The notes beneath the pieces were generated by a model. That model made no database searches, was not told the origin of the DNA, and was given only the letters and a program-made list of their open reading frames with translations. This document shows positions 28,033 through 37,187 of a DNA stretch of 64,000 bases, one piece after another. Position 1 is the first letter of the stretch, and each line of letters opens with the position of its first letter. The DNA lies in assembly GCF_004103715.1 (NCBI RefSeq), contig NZ_CP035282.1, positions 3,186,501 through 3,250,500 on the forward strand, written 5' to 3'. This stretch comes from Acidilutibacter cellobiosedens (lineage in GTDB: Bacteria > Bacillota > Clostridia > Tissierellales > Acidilutibacteraceae). Made by a program: the position numbers and the translations under genes.

Positions 28033-28061
28033 GGGCATATTGTCATACTGACAATATGCCC
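28033..28061. promoter_or_regulatory. Perfect 13-bp inverted repeat between marR and the exporter genes
   Basis: GGGCATATTGTCA (28033-28045) and its complement (28049-28061) flank a 3-nt loop. No T-run follows on the minus strand. It could be a second regulator site, an attenuator or an mRNA processing element separating marR from the exporter genes. Confidence 0.5.
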
Positions 28062-28098
28062 AAAATGAATAGTCAATTCGATTTATATATCCAATTGA

Positions 28099-28536
28099 CT
28101 ATTTAATATTATCTGAAATTTTTTCCATAACAGAAAAAAAAGTGTTGATTTCATCCTCTGTCAAATGAGCCGCAAGCTGATTTTCAACACTCTTTAGCAC
28201 ACTTATGATTTGATTATGAAGGCCAAGAGCTTTATCCGTTAAAACAATCCTCTTCAGCCTTGCATCGTATGAAACAGCCTCGCGTTTAATAAGTCCGTTC
28301 TTTTCCATTAATTTTAACATACCTGTAGCTGTAGAACGCCTAATATCAAATTCATTTTCCACGTCTCTTTGAAAGACGTCACCAGCCTTTGACTTTTCTC
28401 TGATAAAACCGAGTACGTGTCCCTGCAATCCTGTAACATCATTAGAAATGTTTGTAGATATTTGGTATTCAATTTTACGGCCTATCTGATGTGAAAGAAT
28501 TCTAATTGCAAGTCCTATTTTCCTATGCTGCTCCAT
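28099..28536 (-). CDS. MarR family transcriptional regulator
   Basis: 145 residues. Winged helix: DVTGLQGHVLGFIREKSKAGDVFQRDVENEFDIRRSTATGMLKLMEKNGLIKREAVSYDARLKRIVLT, with the characteristic DxRxK wing. C-terminal helix for dimerisation. ATG follows GGAGGAGTAAT. It is first gene of the exporter operon and has a palindrome over its own promoter start region, so autorepression relieved by exporter substrates is expected. Confidence 0.95.
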   Translation of the reverse strand: MEQHRKIGLAIRILSHQIGRKIEYQISTNISNDVTGLQGHVLGFIREKSKAGDVFQRDVENEFDIRRSTATGMLKLMEKNGLIKREAVSYDARLKRIVLTDKALGLHNQIISVLKSVENQLAAHLTEDEINTFFSVMEKISDNIK

Positions 28537-28553
28537 ATTACTCCTCCATTTAA

Positions 28554-28601
28554 TGTTAGCACCCTAACAAATAGTATATTTAAGTATTTGAATTTTGTCA
28601 A
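28554..28601 (-). promoter_or_regulatory. Sigma-A promoter of marR with overlapping MarR operator
   Basis: Read leftward: TTGACA (28596-28601), 17 nt, TATACT (28573-28578), then the palindrome TGTTAG-GGTG-CTAACA (28554-28569) at about the transcription start. The arrangement is a textbook repressed promoter. Confidence 0.75.
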
Positions 28602-28736
28602 GATATTTATAGAGCATTTCCATAACTGCTTTAAAAAATTTTCCCTAATTTAAGTACTAAAAAATTTCAATATTAATAAGTCTAAAATATAAAATATGTA
28701 TTAAGGCTTCTATAAAAATTAATATATAAAAAAAGC

Positions 28737-28930
28737 ATTGTTAAAACTTATGAATTGTGGTGTCTTTCCCGTCCTATTAGGGCCTAAGACCGAATACCTC
28801 CTCATCCGGGATATCAAATGTATTAATATTAGTCGAAAATCCGGTTATGCTAATCCCAAAAAACATCAAACTGTGTTTTTAATTTATGCTATACTGATAA
28901 TATACAAAGTAAGGGAATAAAAGCAAAATA
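28737..28930. other. Intergenic stretch without a supported gene
   Basis: A 60-codon plus-strand frame at 28738-28920 lacks a ribosome binding site and family resemblance. The wider gap 28602-28958 shows no other structure. Confidence 0.4.
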
Positions 28931-28958
28931 ATATTTTTTTATGAATTGAGGAATCTAT

Positions 28959-29569
28959 ATGAAATTTTTGATTTATGGTGCGGCGTAATTGGCAGTATCT
29001 TTGCCGGAAAACTTGCCTCATCCGGCTGTGATGTCACAGTTTTGGCCCGAGGGAAGCAGTTTAACGAACTAAAAAAACATGGGGTAATTTTAATGCGGCC
29101 GGGAGCTAAGAAACAAGAACAGGTATTTGTCAAGGTAATAGATACACTAACACCTGAGGACATAAATGGGCAGGTAAACTACTTCATAGGCAAGGGATTT
29201 ATGCGTATCTTTCAAACCACAACTTTTGCCGAGTACAGCGGAAAAATAACTCAGCGTTTAGATGTCCTTGTACAAATCTTCCGCAAAACAAGAATTCCGG
29301 CCGTCACCACTCGGAACATGGACAATTGGCAAAAAAACCACGTAGCTATAGTCACAAGCATAGGCAATGCCCTCTACAGGTATGACGGAGACAATTATGC
29401 CTTTTCCCGCTCCTATAAAGATGTACGGCTTATGATAAGCGGAATCAAAGAAGGTTTTTCCGTATTAAACCGGCTGGGCATTAAAACCACGCCGACAAAG
29501 CTGAACTTTTTCAAACTCCCGACCGGGCTGTTGGCAATTATATTTAAAGTATTCATGGGAACAATTTGA
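28959..29569 (+). pseudogene. Decayed 2-dehydropantoate 2-reductase (PanE/ApbA) gene
   Basis: ATG at 28959 after TGAGGA starts MKFLIYGA, but the frame shifts within the glycine-rich NADP loop (GCGGCGTAATTGG) and continues in another frame as GVIGSIFAGKLASSGCDVTVLARGK. A segment of roughly 60-80 residues between TPEDI and NGQVNYFIGKG is missing, and the C-terminal end after FKVFMGT is lost. Three lesions mean no active enzyme. The remaining core (FQTTTFAEYSGK, MDNWQKNHVAIVTSI) identifies the family. Confidence 0.85.
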
Positions 29570-29587
29570 TATGTCCCCAACTACACT

Positions 29588-29734
29588 TTATTTTTTAAGT
29601 CCTATTAATTTTTGTTTCAATTCATTTTCAATATTCTGAAGTTCAACCTCTGCCGATGCCCTTTTCGTTTTTCCTTCTTCCTGTAACTTCAAGGCATTCT
29701 CCTGCCTTAACAACGAAATTGTTCCTAACAGCCT
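29588..29734 (-). pseudogene. C-terminal remnant of a TelA-like (toxic anion resistance) gene
   Basis: An open minus-strand frame of 48 codons without a start ends ...ALKLQEEGKTKRASAEVELQ then NIENELKQKLIGLKK. Its charged coiled-coil pattern resembles the extreme C-terminus of TelA/TerA-linked proteins. The upstream sequence is in other frames. It is a fragment; the assignment rests on memory of the family and is moderate. Confidence 0.4.
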
Positions 29735-30027
29735 TCAATACCGCATCAAAAATTTTTGATATATGTATTTTAACATATAGATTTAAATATGTCTCCTTGT
29801 CCCATGAATGCTGCAAACTCATGATTTTTGACCGAAATCATCATTAAATACAATACAAGAGCAATTATATATAAATTCTCCAATTCAAAAAATAACATAT
29901 ACTTAACATATATTTAATATAAAATAAACTCAGAAATGTTAATTTTAAGATGTAATTAATCAAACAGTTTATATCAGCCATAAAATGTTAAAAATTAACT
30001 ATTTGAATACAGAATGGAGGAACAAAA

Positions 30028-30819
30028 TTGCCAGCTACTTATGCTCACTATATTTTTGGAGAAAAAGTATTGCAAAATCTTGACGGAGAAGTAAAAGAGT
30101 TGATATATAATAATCTCCCCTTATTCCACATTGGCCTTCACGGACCGGATATATTATTTTATTACAAGCCTTTGAGCTCAAATCCTATTAATCAAATGGG
30201 ACATCGCATTCACGAAGAGCCGGCATGTTCTTTTTTTCAAAGAGCAGAAATTATTATCAATAGTTGTACTGCCCCGGAAGCAGGTTGCGCCTATATATTA
30301 GGCTTTATCTGCCATTTTATGCTGGATAGTCAATGTCATCCCTACATTAAGAAAAAAACAGAAGAAACTAAGTTATCCCATGGGGAAATAGAAACGGAGT
30401 TTGATCGTCTATTAATGGTAGAAAATAATTTAAATCCTCTTTCTTATAAACCGACAAGTCATATTATAACAAAAATAGAATATGCGGAGTGCATTTCATG
30501 GTTTTTTGAGGAAATAAACGAAGAAAAGATACTGTCTTCTTTGAAATCAATGAAAAGATACTTAAATTTTCTGGTTTCTCCAGGAAAATTAAAAAGGTTT
30601 TTTATTGTAAAGGCGTTAAAGCTAACCGGAAATTATGAAAATATGGCAGGACTCCTTATGAATTATCAGCCCAACCCTGCCTGCGAAAATATCAGTATGA
30701 GCTTAAAGGCACTATATTCCTCAGCCATAATACCTACACGGGATCTTATAAATGAATTTTATGAAAATATTCATAGTTCAAAGTCATTAAATAGCTGCTT
30801 TCAAAGAAATTTTGTATAA
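30028..30819 (+). CDS. Zinc-dependent phospholipase C family protein
   Basis: 263 residues. The N-terminal MPATYAHYIFGEKV, then HIGLHGPDILFYYKP, AYILGFICHFMLDSQCHPYI and HGEIETEFDRLLM supply the His/Asp pattern of the Zn_dep_PLPC family. There is no signal peptide, so an intracellular phosphohydrolase is possible. Start is TTG with GGAGG 7 nt upstream. The MFS gene begins 28 nt downstream, indicating a former two-gene operon now broken by an insertion. Confidence 0.85.
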   Translation: MPATYAHYIFGEKVLQNLDGEVKELIYNNLPLFHIGLHGPDILFYYKPLSSNPINQMGHRIHEEPACSFFQRAEIIINSCTAPEAGCAYILGFICHFMLDSQCHPYIKKKTEETKLSHGEIETEFDRLLMVENNLNPLSYKPTSHIITKIEYAECISWFFEEINEEKILSSLKSMKRYLNFLVSPGKLKRFFIVKALKLTGNYENMAGLLMNYQPNPACENISMSLKALYSSAIIPTRDLINEFYENIHSSKSLNSCFQRNFV

Positions 30820-30847
30820 AATCCTACGGGAGAAGGGAGTAAAAATA

Positions 30848-31834
30848 ATGAATGGATTCGGAAATAAACTATCAAATTTAGAGAAATATTGGATTCTCTA
30901 TGATGTCGGAAATTCTGCTTTTATTCTTTTAGTATCGACTATAATACCGATAAACTTCAAAAACATAGCTCAAACTAATGGAATAATACCTTCTGATTCA
31001 ACTGCATATTGGAGCTATGCCATATCTCTGAGTACTATTATTGTCGCCATACTTGGACCTGTTTTGGGAACTCTTGCAGATACCAAAGGTTACAGGAAAA
31101 CACTGTTTGCCATATTTATGATATTTGGCGTTTTAGGATGCGCTGCCTTGTCCCTTCCCCTCTCTTGGATTCTTTTTCTCTCCATTTTTGTTTTTGCAAA
31201 AATTGGCGTATCAGGAAGTTTTATTTTCTATGATGCTATGCTCTCCGATATTACAATTGACGAAAGGATGGATCACATTTCTTCTCTCGGATATGCGTGG
31301 GGATATATAGGAAGCTGTATACCTTTTATAATAAGTCTGTTACTTATTTTATTTGCCGATAAACTTTCTTTAACCACCTCCTTCGCCACAAGTATCGCTT
31401 TCTTGTTAAATGCTGTTTGGTGGCTTTTCATGAGTATGCCCCTTATTAAAAATTATAAGCAGATATATTACGTGGAGGTCAAAGAAAATCCTCTAAAGAA
31501 CAGCTTCCGCAGACTTTATGATGTATTAAGGGATATAAAAAAACAAAAGAAAATCTTTATATTCTTATTAGCCTTCTTCTTTTATATAGACGGTGTATAT
31601 ACAATTATCGAAATGGCTACATCCTACGGAAAAGATGTGGGTATTGATGATGCAAATCTCTTGTTTGCGTTGCTCTTAACACAGATTGTGGCATTTCCTT
31701 TTGCAATTTTATTTGGAAAATTATCTAAAAAATTTAAATCCCAAAATTTAATAAGTACATGTATTTTAGGATATCTGGCAATCGCACTTTTTGCTCTTCA
31801 ACTTGATAAACCTTGGGAATTTTGGTTGCTGGCC
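30848..31834 (+). pseudogene. UMF1/Atg22-like MFS transporter, 5' part interrupted by IS21 element
   Basis: About 329 residues after ATG at 30848 (AAGGGAG upstream). The family opening LEKYWILYDVGNSAFILLVSTIIP and ~9 membrane segments are visible, ending EFWLLA at the insertion point. The frame resumes at 34611 (VCVAMFQGAVQALSRSYFAKIIPK) after removal of the element and one 6-bp target copy. The last part of the gene is missing. UMF1 members are predicted permeases of the vacuolar amino acid effluxer Atg22 type. Confidence 0.85.
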
Positions 31835-31986
31835 TGAATATTCCGTTTAGAAAGTGCACTCTTTCCGGAAATTCAGAGCACCTAAATCCGATATTTCAGA
31901 GCAGGTGTTTCCGCTGTGGAGTGCAGTCCTCTATAATGAATTTATGCACATAAAATGTGTAAATTCATTACAGGAGGTCGATAACC

Positions 31987-33537
31987 ATGACTGATTATCG
32001 AGAAATCATCAGACTAAAAAGTCTGGAGTTTAGCAATGTTGCCATTGCCAATAGTTTAAGTTGCTCTCGCAACACGGTTTCTGAAGTGATTAAGCTTGCA
32101 GAAACGCATTCTCTGGGATGGCCTATCCCTGACGCACTGACAAACAGTGACATTAAGCATCTGTTTTATCCGGACAGAGGTAACAATGAAGGAAGACGGC
32201 TCCCTGACTATGAGTATGTCTACAACGAGCTTGCCAAGCCGGGTGTAACACTTTCTCTTTTGTGGGCAGAATACTGTGCCAAATGTGAGACAGAAGATAC
32301 GATTCCGTATCAGCACACGCAGTTCAATGACAAGTACCATGCTTATGCCGCATCAAAGAAAGCAACACTCAGAATCAAGTGTAAGCCCGGAGAAACAATG
32401 GAAGTGGACTGGGCAGGTGATACCATTAAGGTTTATGATATTGCCAATACCAGTGACATATCGGCATATTTATTTGTTGCCGTACTTCCATGCAGTCTGT
32501 ACGGATATGCTGAAGCTTTTCCGGATATGAAATCCAATCACTGGATAGAGGCTCATATGCATGCGTACTCATTCTTTGGCGGTGTAACCCGTATTCTTGT
32601 TCCGGATAATCTTAAAACAGGTGTTATCAAGAATACGAGGACAGAGCTTATACTCAACCGCTCTTACCATGAAATGGCAGAGCATTATGGAACGGCAATC
32701 ATCCCTGCCAGACCGATAAAACCGAAAGATAAGCCAAATGCCGAGGGTACTGTAAGGGTACTTGAAACATGGATTCTTGCAGCGCTTCGCAACCGGAAAT
32801 TTTTCACTTTCGAGGAACTTAATAAAGCCATCCATGAAAAGCTGGAAGAGTTCAATGCAAAACCTTTCCAGAAAAAGAAAGGAAGCCGGTTAACTGCATT
32901 TATTGAAGAAGAAAAAGACTTCCTCATGCCATTACCTGCTTCCCCGTATGAAACGGCTGTCTGGTCCACTGCCACCATACAACCCGATTATCTCATAACT
33001 GTTGGGAATTGCAAGTATTCTGTTCCATATGAATTTATTGGCAAGAAAGTGGATATTCGTACTACTGAAAGCAGTATTGAAGTCTTCTATCATAACAACC
33101 GTATAGCATCGCATGTACGCAGGGCTTACTCACTGGAACCGGTTTATATGCCGGAGCACATGCCGGAAAACCACAGAAAATTTCTGGAATACAACACGGA
33201 AAGTTTTCTGAACTGGGGTAAAACAATCGGTTATTCCACCCTCATTGTGGTAAAGCATTTCTTATATATGCATAAAGTGGAACAACAGGGATATAAATCC
33301 TGTGCATCACTCATGAAGCTCGCTGACCGTTACGGTACAGAACGCTTGGAGAATGCCTGCGCCAAGGCACTTAGTTATACTCCGAGTCCAAGCCTGAAAA
33401 ATATCAGTACCATTCTGAAAAATGGTCAGGACAAAGTAGCATTATCAACTGTTCCTGCCAGTGCATCCAGTAAAGAAAGCTCCAAATATGGCATTACCAG
33501 AGGTGCCTCTTATTACGAAGGAGGCGACCGTTCATGA
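31987..33537 (+). CDS. istA: IS21-family transposase IstA
   Basis: 516 residues. N-terminal helix-turn-helix (FSNVAIANSLSCSRNTVSEVIKLA), then the DDE integrase core: Asp in MEVDWAGDTIKVYD, second Asp in ILVPDNLKTGV, Glu in KPNAEGTVRVLETWIL. A C-terminal Mu-transposase-like beta domain follows. ATG after AGGAGGTCGATAACC. Its stop overlaps the expected istB start as ATGA. Confidence 0.95.
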   Translation: MTDYREIIRLKSLEFSNVAIANSLSCSRNTVSEVIKLAETHSLGWPIPDALTNSDIKHLFYPDRGNNEGRRLPDYEYVYNELAKPGVTLSLLWAEYCAKCETEDTIPYQHTQFNDKYHAYAASKKATLRIKCKPGETMEVDWAGDTIKVYDIANTSDISAYLFVAVLPCSLYGYAEAFPDMKSNHWIEAHMHAYSFFGGVTRILVPDNLKTGVIKNTRTELILNRSYHEMAEHYGTAIIPARPIKPKDKPNAEGTVRVLETWILAALRNRKFFTFEELNKAIHEKLEEFNAKPFQKKKGSRLTAFIEEEKDFLMPLPASPYETAVWSTATIQPDYLITVGNCKYSVPYEFIGKKVDIRTTESSIEVFYHNNRIASHVRRAYSLEPVYMPEHMPENHRKFLEYNTESFLNWGKTIGYSTLIVVKHFLYMHKVEQQGYKSCASLMKLADRYGTERLENACAKALSYTPSPSLKNISTILKNGQDKVALSTVPASASSKESSKYGITRGASYYEGGDRS

Positions 33538-33570
33538 TTTCGTCAGTCAACCATAGATAAACTGCATGAT

Positions 33571-34314
33571 ATGCACTTATCTGCAATGTCAGATGCTTTT
33601 GAAAGCCAGTGTGCAGACCCTGATACCTATCATGGATTATCCTTTGAAAACCGCTTTGGTATGCTGGTTGACAAAGAATGGGATAAGCGTAAAAATACAA
33701 AGCTGCAAAAACTTATCCGCAGTGCAGAATTCCGCTATCCGAATGCATGTATGGAATCCATTGAGTATCATCCGGACAGAAATCTGGATAAAGGACAGAT
33801 GATGGAATTCTCCACCTGCAGGTACCTTTCAGATGACCACCATATCATTCTGAAAGGGGCGTCCGGAAATGGAAAAACATATATAGCATGTGCACTTGGT
33901 GTCGCAGCCTGCCGGAACTTTATCAAAGTCCGTTATGTGCGTCTTCCTGACCTTTTAAATGAGCTGGCTGTTGCTCATGGTGATGGTACACTGAAAAAGG
34001 TAATCAAGGGTTACCAGAAGATTGACCTTCTGATTCTGGACGAATTCCTGTTAAGCCCGGTATCCACAGAGCAGACACGGGAGCTTCTTGAAATTATCGA
34101 AGCCCGCAGCGTAAAAGGATCCGTGATCTTCTGTACGCAATTTGAACCGAAAGGCTGGTACAGCCGTATCGGGAGTGACTGTGATGCTACCATCTGCGAA
34201 GCAATTATTGACCGAATTATTCACAACTCCTATGAAGTGATGATAGATGGCCGCGTATCTATGAGGGAACGTCATGGCATCAAAGCTTCCCGGAAAGGAG
34301 CTGCCAATGACTAA
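33571..34314 (+). CDS. istB: IS21-family helper ATPase IstB, probable +1 frameshift near the start
   Basis: 247 residues from the internal ATG at 33571; Walker A GASGNGKTYIACALG and Walker B IDLLILDEFLL are intact. The normal start should be the ATG at 33534, overlapping the istA stop as ATGA. From there, however, the frame runs only MISSVNH and stops, while the IstB frame (RQSTIDKLHDMH) is one base away. An extra base in GATTT would explain this. Whether the internal ATG, which has no good binding site, allows expression is unknown. Confidence 0.85.
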   Translation: MHLSAMSDAFESQCADPDTYHGLSFENRFGMLVDKEWDKRKNTKLQKLIRSAEFRYPNACMESIEYHPDRNLDKGQMMEFSTCRYLSDDHHIILKGASGNGKTYIACALGVAACRNFIKVRYVRLPDLLNELAVAHGDGTLKKVIKGYQKIDLLILDEFLLSPVSTEQTRELLEIIEARSVKGSVIFCTQFEPKGWYSRIGSDCDATICEAIIDRIIHNSYEVMIDGRVSMRERHGIKASRKGAAND

Positions 34315-34504
34315 TTATTGTGCTTTCAGTAAAGACCATAAATGTATCAAGTGGATGGATTACGAATTAACCCGCCACGAATTAGAGGAAGCCGATGAAC
34401 TGTGTCATGGCAACTGGATAGAAATCCAACACCTGCGAGATTATATCAACCAGTTACAGGCACTGCTCACAGAGTACGGAATAGAGATTCCGCCTGAGGA
34501 CTAA
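34307..34504 (+). CDS. IS21 accessory small protein
   Basis: About 65 residues, MTNYCAFSKDHKCIKWMDYE... ending TEYGIEIPPED, starting at an ATG with AAGGAG upstream that overlaps the istB stop region. The Cys/His content and the charged helix suggest a small DNA-binding or assembly factor. It lies inside the element ends and is presumably part of this IS21 subgroup. Confidence 0.7.
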   Translation: MTNYCAFSKDHKCIKWMDYELTRHELEEADELCHGNWIEIQHLRDYINQLQALLTEYGIEIPPED

Positions 34505-34610
34505 ACAATTAACTGCACTCTGCTCCGGAAAGGTATGCACTGCTTTTCCGGAAAAGGGTGCGCTGAATTTCCGAAAAGTATGCACTATTGCAACGGAATA
34601 CTCACTGGCC

Positions 34611-34683
34611 GTCTGCGTTGCAATGTTTCAAGGTGCTGTTCAGGCATTATCCCGTTCCTATTTTGCTAAAATTATTCCAAAAG
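34611..34683 (+). pseudogene. MFS transporter fragment stranded between two IS21 elements
   Basis: Reads VCVAMFQGAVQALSRSYFAKIIPK in the frame continuing from 31834. It is cut at 34683 by the second element, beyond which the remainder of the gene is absent. Confidence 0.8.
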
Positions 34684-34700
34684 TGTTTGCTGTAAAATAA

Positions 34701-34765
34701 AATTACCCAATATTGCAAAGTAGAATTCCCCACTTTTGCAGAGGTAATTTCCCCAATATTGCAAA
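34701..34765. repeat. Terminal repeat array of IS21 element 2
   Basis: Three ~20-bp copies of AATTNCCCA(A/C)(T)TTTTGCA-like units at about 34701-34720, 34724-34743 and 34746-34765, presumed IstA binding sites. Confidence 0.7.
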
Positions 34766-34832
34766 TGCCATTGCAGACATCTGACCAATATATTATCCTT
34801 GTAATTGATTAGATTGCAAGGAGGAAATGGAG

Positions 34833-36359
34833 ATGCTAACAATGGCACAAATATATGATATCAGAAAACTTTACTTTGAGGAAGGGAAAAATATATCTCA
34901 AATATCCCGTGAAACCGGTTATGACAGAAAAACAATAAGGGAGTATATTAATAAAAATGATTGGAACAAGCCTGTTCCTGCAGTTAAAACAAATATGGAA
35001 TTTTCTAAACTTGATCCTTACAAGTCAATTATTACCCAATGGCTGGAGAATGATAAGAAAGCAAAAAAGAAACAACGTCATACAGCCACCAGGGTCTATA
35101 ACAGACTGAAAGAAGAAATCGAAGGTTTTGACTGTTCTTACCGGACAGTAGCGGCTTTTGTAACATTAAAGAAAAAGGAAATTTTTCATACCGAAAAAGA
35201 AGGATATTTGCCGTTGGAGCACCCTGCGGGTGAAGCACAGGTTGATTTCGGGGATGCACAGTTTTATGAAAATGGCGTACTTCATGACGGAAAATATCTG
35301 AATGTATCTTTCCCATACAGTAATCAGGGATATCTTCAGTTATTCTATGGAGAAAATATTGAATGTTTGTTGGAAGGATTGAAAGCAATATTCGAATATA
35401 TAGGAGGTGTTCCAACCCGGTTATGGTTTGACAATACGAAGACGATTGTAACCAAAATACTGAAAGAAGGAAGCCGTAACCTGACTGAAAAATTCATGAG
35501 ATTTCGGGAACATTACGGTTTTGATACTGTATTCTGTAATCCTGAGGCAGGGCATGAAAAGGGGAATGTTGAATCAAAAGTAGGATACCACAGGAGAAAT
35601 ATGTTAGTCCCCATTCCGAGATTTCAGGAATTAAGGAAATATAACGAGGAATTACTTGTCAAATGTAATGAAGACGGAAACAGGGAGCATTACAGGAAAG
35701 CAGATTTTATCAGTAAATTGTTTGAAGAAGATAAAAAGAATTTTTTACCGCTGCCTGCAACAGAGTTTGATACAGCAGGATATCATATAGTACATACAAA
35801 CGGATATGGGCGATTTTATTTAAACAATGGATTACATGAATATTCCGTTTCACCAAAATATGCAAATACCCGTGTTGTAATCAAAATTACATCTTTATAT
35901 GTGATACCTATGGATGAAAATCAAAACGAAATTGTTCGGCACAAAAGATTATACGGAGATCATAAACAGCAAAGCATGAAGTGGCTTCCCTATCTGAGGC
36001 AGCTTGCCAAACGTCCTGGGGCACTAAAATATAGTGGTATCTATAACATTATGCCGGAAGATATGAAGAAATACCTGGATAAATGTAAAAGAAGCGAGAG
36101 AGGGAAGATACTATCCGTAATAGCTTCATTAACAGAGAAAAATGGTTTTGAGAATGCAGCACAAACAGTAACCCAAGTACTATGTTATGATGCAGTGGAT
36201 GTAGACAGCCTGATAAGCATGCACAGGCATTTATGCAGTGAGATAAGGGAATTACCTCCGATGAAAACAGAAAGCAGAATACCCCGACTGAAACCTACGA
36301 AAACAGATTTATCAAAGTATGATAAGGCATTGAAAAAATGGGGTAAAAGGACATGTTAG
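34833..36359 (+). CDS. istA: IS21-family transposase IstA (element 2)
   Basis: About 508 residues. Helix-turn-helix KNISQISRETGYDRKTIREYI, then catalytic Asp in EAQVDFGDAQFYENG, Asp in LWFDNTKTIVTK, and Glu in AGHEKGNVESKVGYHRR. ATG 34833 is best spaced from GGAGG; ATG 34827 is only 2 nt away from it. Overlaps istB by 7 nt. Confidence 0.95.
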   Translation: MLTMAQIYDIRKLYFEEGKNISQISRETGYDRKTIREYINKNDWNKPVPAVKTNMEFSKLDPYKSIITQWLENDKKAKKKQRHTATRVYNRLKEEIEGFDCSYRTVAAFVTLKKKEIFHTEKEGYLPLEHPAGEAQVDFGDAQFYENGVLHDGKYLNVSFPYSNQGYLQLFYGENIECLLEGLKAIFEYIGGVPTRLWFDNTKTIVTKILKEGSRNLTEKFMRFREHYGFDTVFCNPEAGHEKGNVESKVGYHRRNMLVPIPRFQELRKYNEELLVKCNEDGNREHYRKADFISKLFEEDKKNFLPLPATEFDTAGYHIVHTNGYGRFYLNNGLHEYSVSPKYANTRVVIKITSLYVIPMDENQNEIVRHKRLYGDHKQQSMKWLPYLRQLAKRPGALKYSGIYNIMPEDMKKYLDKCKRSERGKILSVIASLTEKNGFENAAQTVTQVLCYDAVDVDSLISMHRHLCSEIRELPPMKTESRIPRLKPTKTDLSKYDKALKKWGKRTC

Positions 36360-37078
36360 ATAAAGAAATCAGAGAATGCTGTAAACGTCTCAGATTAAGT
36401 CAAAACCTGGCAGAACAGGCACAGACAACGGAAGGGGAAAATCATCAGGAATTTTTACTTAAACTACTGCAGGAAGAAATAGAACACAGAAAAACAGCAA
36501 GAATAGATAAACTAATAAGCAAGGCAGGATTCTATAGTATAAAAACATTTAACGGATTCAAGTTTGATGAAATAAGCCTGCCTCCAGGTGTTACACCGGA
36601 GTATTTAAAGGAGTTAAAGTTTTGTGAAAGCAAAACAAATATTATAATGTACGGAAATGTAGGTACAGGGAAAACTCACTTATCCATAGCATTAGGAGTA
36701 GAAGCTTGTAAAAAAGGGATGGAAACCCGTTTTTACCGTACGGCAGCATTAGTTAACAGACTGTCGGAAGCAAAGAAAGAAGGAACCTTAAGCAGTTTTA
36801 TGAAAAAGATTATGAAAGCGGAACTGATTATATGTGATGAATGGGGATATGTACCCCTTGATGTAACAGGAGCCCGGCTGTTGTTTGAACTTATATCCGA
36901 ATGCTATGAACAAAGAACACTGATTATAAACACTAATATTGAATTTTCAAGATGGATAAATGTTTTTTATGATAAAGATATGACAGCCGCAATACTGGAT
37001 AGAGTTTTACACCACTGTCACCTGCTGCTTTTCCCCGGGGAGAGCAACAGGATGAGAGAATCAAGTATTTCGGCTTAG
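36353..37078 (+). CDS. istB: IS21-family helper ATPase IstB (element 2)
   Basis: 241 residues, full length. Walker A MYGNVGTGKTHLSIALG, Walker B KAELIICDEWGYVPLD, and the C-terminal ILDRVLHHCHLLLFPGESNRMRES typical of IstB. Translation is coupled to istA by overlap. Appears intact. Confidence 0.95.
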   Translation: MLDKEIRECCKRLRLSQNLAEQAQTTEGENHQEFLLKLLQEEIEHRKTARIDKLISKAGFYSIKTFNGFKFDEISLPPGVTPEYLKELKFCESKTNIIMYGNVGTGKTHLSIALGVEACKKGMETRFYRTAALVNRLSEAKKEGTLSSFMKKIMKAELIICDEWGYVPLDVTGARLLFELISECYEQRTLIINTNIEFSRWINVFYDKDMTAAILDRVLHHCHLLLFPGESNRMRESSISA

Positions 37079-37187
37079 TAACCGCAGAATAAAAAGTTGA
37101 AAGATGGCTGCAATGATCAAAAATTCCCCACCTATGGGGTGAGGAAAAAAATTTGCAAAAGTGAGGAATTTCCTCTTGCAAAAAACA

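Larger units (their letters stand above)
31835..34604 (+). mobile_element. IS21-family element 1 (complete ends, 6-bp target duplication)
   Basis: The ends are related inverted repeats: TGAATATTCCGTT at the left and, reading inward from the right, TGAGTATTCCGTT. Further inner repeats contain CGGAAATTCAG at both ends. The flanks carry CTGGCC at 31829-31834 and again at 34605-34610, the target duplication. It encodes IstA, IstB and a small accessory protein. Base composition is visibly richer in GC than the host region. The istB reading frame seems damaged at its start. Confidence 0.9.
34684..37187 (+). mobile_element. IS21-family element 2 (no target duplication)
   Basis: Left end TGTTTGCTGTAAAAT and, reading inward from the right, TGTTTTTTGCAAGAGG. 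Multiple internal terminal repeats of the AATT(T/A)CCCCAATATTGCAAA kind are present at both ends, as in IS21. It encodes IstA and IstB different from those of element 1. The flanks CCAAAAG and ACTTAAT do not match, and genes on each side are unrelated and truncated, so this is a rearrangement point rather than a simple insertion. Confidence 0.85.

Noticed and set aside
28738-28920. 60-codon frame before the panE remnant
   Set aside because: No binding site, no recognisable motif, and surroundings are decayed DNA.
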